Source: Hymenoscyphus infarciens
Lineage: Eukaryota; Ascomycota; Leotiomycetes; Helotiales; Helotiaceae
NCBI GenBank assembly: GCA_001414345.1
Contig: LLCB01000578.1
Span: forward strand, 1 to 20,661
Direction: 5' to 3'
Length of the DNA: 20,661 bases
Shown here: one piece after another, positions 18,203 to 20,661 of the stretch
Numbering within the stretch: position 1 is the stretch's first letter
Layout: the number at the start of each line of letters is the position of its first letter
Program-made: the position numbers and the translations under genes
The notes under the pieces: generated by a model
Told to the model about the DNA's origin: nothing
Seen by the model: only the letters and a program-made list of their open reading frames with translations
The model's database searches: none

Positions 18203-20661
18203 TTATATACTCGATTAATTTATTAATTACTTATATAAAAAAAGTATAAAATAATAGATTTATTTATTAATTACTTTATAATAAATTTAAGAGAAATAGA
18301 AGTAGGTAATTGATTTATTTATTAATTATACTAGTAAAAATAATACTAGGTAATTGATTTATTTATTAATTACCTTACTAGAAATAATAATACTAGGTAA
18401 TTAATTAATTTATCGATTACCTTACTAGTAATAATAATACTAGGTAATTGATTAATTTATCGATTATCTTACTAAAAATAATAATACTAGGTAATTGATT
18501 TATTTATCGATTACTTTACTGAAAATAATACTAAGTAATCGATTTATTTATTAATTATCTTAGTAATAATAATACTAGATAATTGATTAATTTATCGATT
18601 ACTTTACTAGAAATAATACTACTAGTAATAATACTAGGTAATCGATTTATTTATTAATTACCTTACTAGTAATAATAATAATAGTAATCGATTTATTTAT
18701 CGATTACTTTACTAGAAATAATACTAGATAATCGATTTATTTATCTATTTCCTTACTAGTAATAATAATACTAGGTAATCGATTTATTTATCGATTACCT
18801 TAGTAGTAATAATACTAGATAATCGATTTATTTATCGATTATCTTACTAGTAATAATACTAGGTAATCGATTTATTTATCGATTACCTTACTAGTAATAA
18901 TAATAATAGTAATTGATTTATTTATCGATTATCTTACTAGAAATAATACTAGATAATCGATTTATTTATCGATTACTTTACTAGAAATAATACTAGATAA
19001 TCGATTTATTTATCTATTATCTTACTAGTAATAATAATACTAAGTAATCGATTTATTTATTAATTACCTTACTAGAAATAATAATACTAGGTAATTAATT
19101 AATTTATTAATTACTTTACTAGAAATAATAATACTAGGTAATTGATTTATTTATTAATTACTTTACTAGTAATAATACTAAGTAATCGATTTATTTATCT
19201 ATTATCTAGCTAGAAATAATACTACTAAGTAATTAATTAATATATTAATTACCTTAGTAGTAATAATACTAGGTAATAATACTAAGTAATTAATTTATTT
19301 ATCTATTACCTAGCTAGAAATAATACTACTAAGTAATTAATTAATTTATTAATTATCTTATTAAAAATAATAATACTAAGTAATTAATTAATTTATTAAT
19401 TACTTTACTAGAAATAATAATACTAGATAATTAATTTATTTATTAATTACTTTACTAGTAATAATACTAGGTAATTAATTTATTTATCTATTACCTAGCT
19501 AGAAATAATACTACTAAGTAATTAATTAATATATTAATTACTTTAGTAGTAATAATACTAGGTAATAATACTAAGTAATTAATTTATTTATTAATTACTT
19601 TACTAGAAATAATACTACTAGGTAATCGATTAATTTATTAATTATCTTATTAGTAATAATAATACTAAGTAATCGATTAATTTATTAATTACTTTACTAG
19701 AAATAATAATACTAGGTAATCGATTAATTTATTAATTACTTTATTAGAAATAATAATACTAGATAATCGATTTATTTATTAATTACCTTACTAGTAATAA
19801 TACTAGGTAATCGATTTATTTATCTATTACCTTACTAGTAATAATAATACTAGGTAATCGATTTATTTATCTATTATCTTACTAGTAATACTACTAGGTA
19901 ATCGATTTATTTATTAATTACTTTAGCTAGTAATAATACTATTAGATAATTGATTTATTTATCGATTACCTAGGTAGTAATAATAATACTAGGTAATCGA
20001 TTTATTTATCGATTACTTTACTAGTAATAATAATACTAGGTAATCGATTTATTTATTAATTACCTTAGTAGTAATAATACTAGATAATAATACTAGGTAA
20101 TCGATTTATTTATCGATTATCTTACTAGTAATAATAAAACTAGGTAATCGATTTATTTATTAATTAACTTACTAGAAATAATACTACTAGATAATCGATT
20201 TATTTATCGATTATCTTACTAGTAATAATACTAGGTAATTGATTTATTTATTAATTACCTAGCTAGTAATAATAATACTAGGTAATTGATTTATTTATCG
20301 ATTACCTTACTAGTAATAATACTAGGTAATCGATTTATTTATTAATTACTTTACTAGTAATAATAATAATAGTAATCGATTTATTTATTAATTATCTTAC
20401 TAGAAATAATACTAGGTAATCGATTTATTTATCTATTACTTTACTAGGAATAATACTACTAGGTAATCGATTTATTTATCGATTATCTTACTAGAAATAA
20501 TAATACTAGATAATCGATTTATTTATTAATTACTTTACTAGAAATAATAATACTAGGTAATCGATTTATTTATTAATTACCTAGCTAGTAATAATAATAC
20601 TAGGTAATCGATTTATTTATTAATTACCTTACTAGTAATAATACTAGGTAATTGATTTATT
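18203..20661. repeat. 41-47 bp satellite with inverted-repeat core, about 50 copies
   Basis: The unit is close to AATAATACTAGGTAATCGATTTATTTATYRATTACCTTACTAGT and runs to the window end. The best-kept units contain a perfect 10-bp inverted repeat, GGTAATCGAT and ATCGATTACC, around TTATTT. Unit length changes mostly by the number of AAT triplets (AATAAT, AATAATAAT) and by extra ACT or CTAGGTAATAATA segments. Left arms read TCGAT, TTGAT or TTAAT and right arms TCGAT, TTAAT or TCTAT, a graded loss of CG. Early units (18203-18300) are degenerate. There is no open frame or gene. Confidence 0.95.

Noticed and set aside
1..20661. Bacterial or mitochondrial origin suggested by the high AT content
   Set aside because: The CpA-specific depletion, LTR retrotransposon and normal-composition islands point to RIP in a fungal nuclear genome; no mitochondrial or bacterial genes are present.

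Overview
The window looks like a heterochromatic, AT-rich block from a filamentous ascomycete (Pezizomycotina) in which Repeat-Induced Point mutation (RIP) has acted heavily. By eye, CpA and its complement TpG are almost gone from the repeated parts and TpA is in large excess. In-frame stops are almost all TAA or TAG, as expected from CAA, CAG and TGG. The short single-copy stretches between repeats still carry normal CA and TG. No intact host gene, tRNA or rRNA was found.

Layout. 1-531 holds a 106-bp satellite. 541-1330 is mostly non-repetitive and only lightly mutated. About 1321-1990 is a mutated, unrecognised open frame with an in-frame 15-bp minisatellite (1651-1785). 1990-3060 is featureless AT-rich relic DNA. 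3060-5708 is a large 36-42 bp minisatellite with a break at 4573-4755. 5709-6080 is lightly mutated flank. 6081-17864 is one complete LTR retrotransposon. 17865-18202 is lightly mutated flank. 18203 to the window end is another satellite, 41-47 bp per unit, with a hairpin core.

The retrotransposon is the main content. It is 11,784 bp, with two 160-bp LTRs that differ at 20 positions, all transitions with no indels, and a CCGG duplication on both sides. A polypurine tract lies just before the 3' LTR and a possible primer-binding site just after the 5' LTR. Read with TAA/TAG as former Gln/Trp codons, the + strand gives: gag with a CCHC knuckle and an aspartic protease (6282 to about 9610); a coiled-coil-rich block that changes frame (about 9610-10620); Ty3/Gypsy-order pol with RT, RNase H and D,D35E integrase (about 10605-14330); and a further open frame of about 1,089 codons between integrase and the 3' LTR (14374-17640) that I do not recognise. 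Long frames survive because the damage is almost purely C-to-T and G-to-A.

When active, the genes would have formed one replication cycle: Gag assembles the particle, protease matures it, RT/RNase H copies RNA to DNA, and integrase inserts it. The fourth frame occupies the slot where env sits in other lineages, but no membrane segment or signal peptide can be seen in it. The copy here is dead: catalytic Asp codons read Asn, and zinc-binding Cys/His codons read Tyr.
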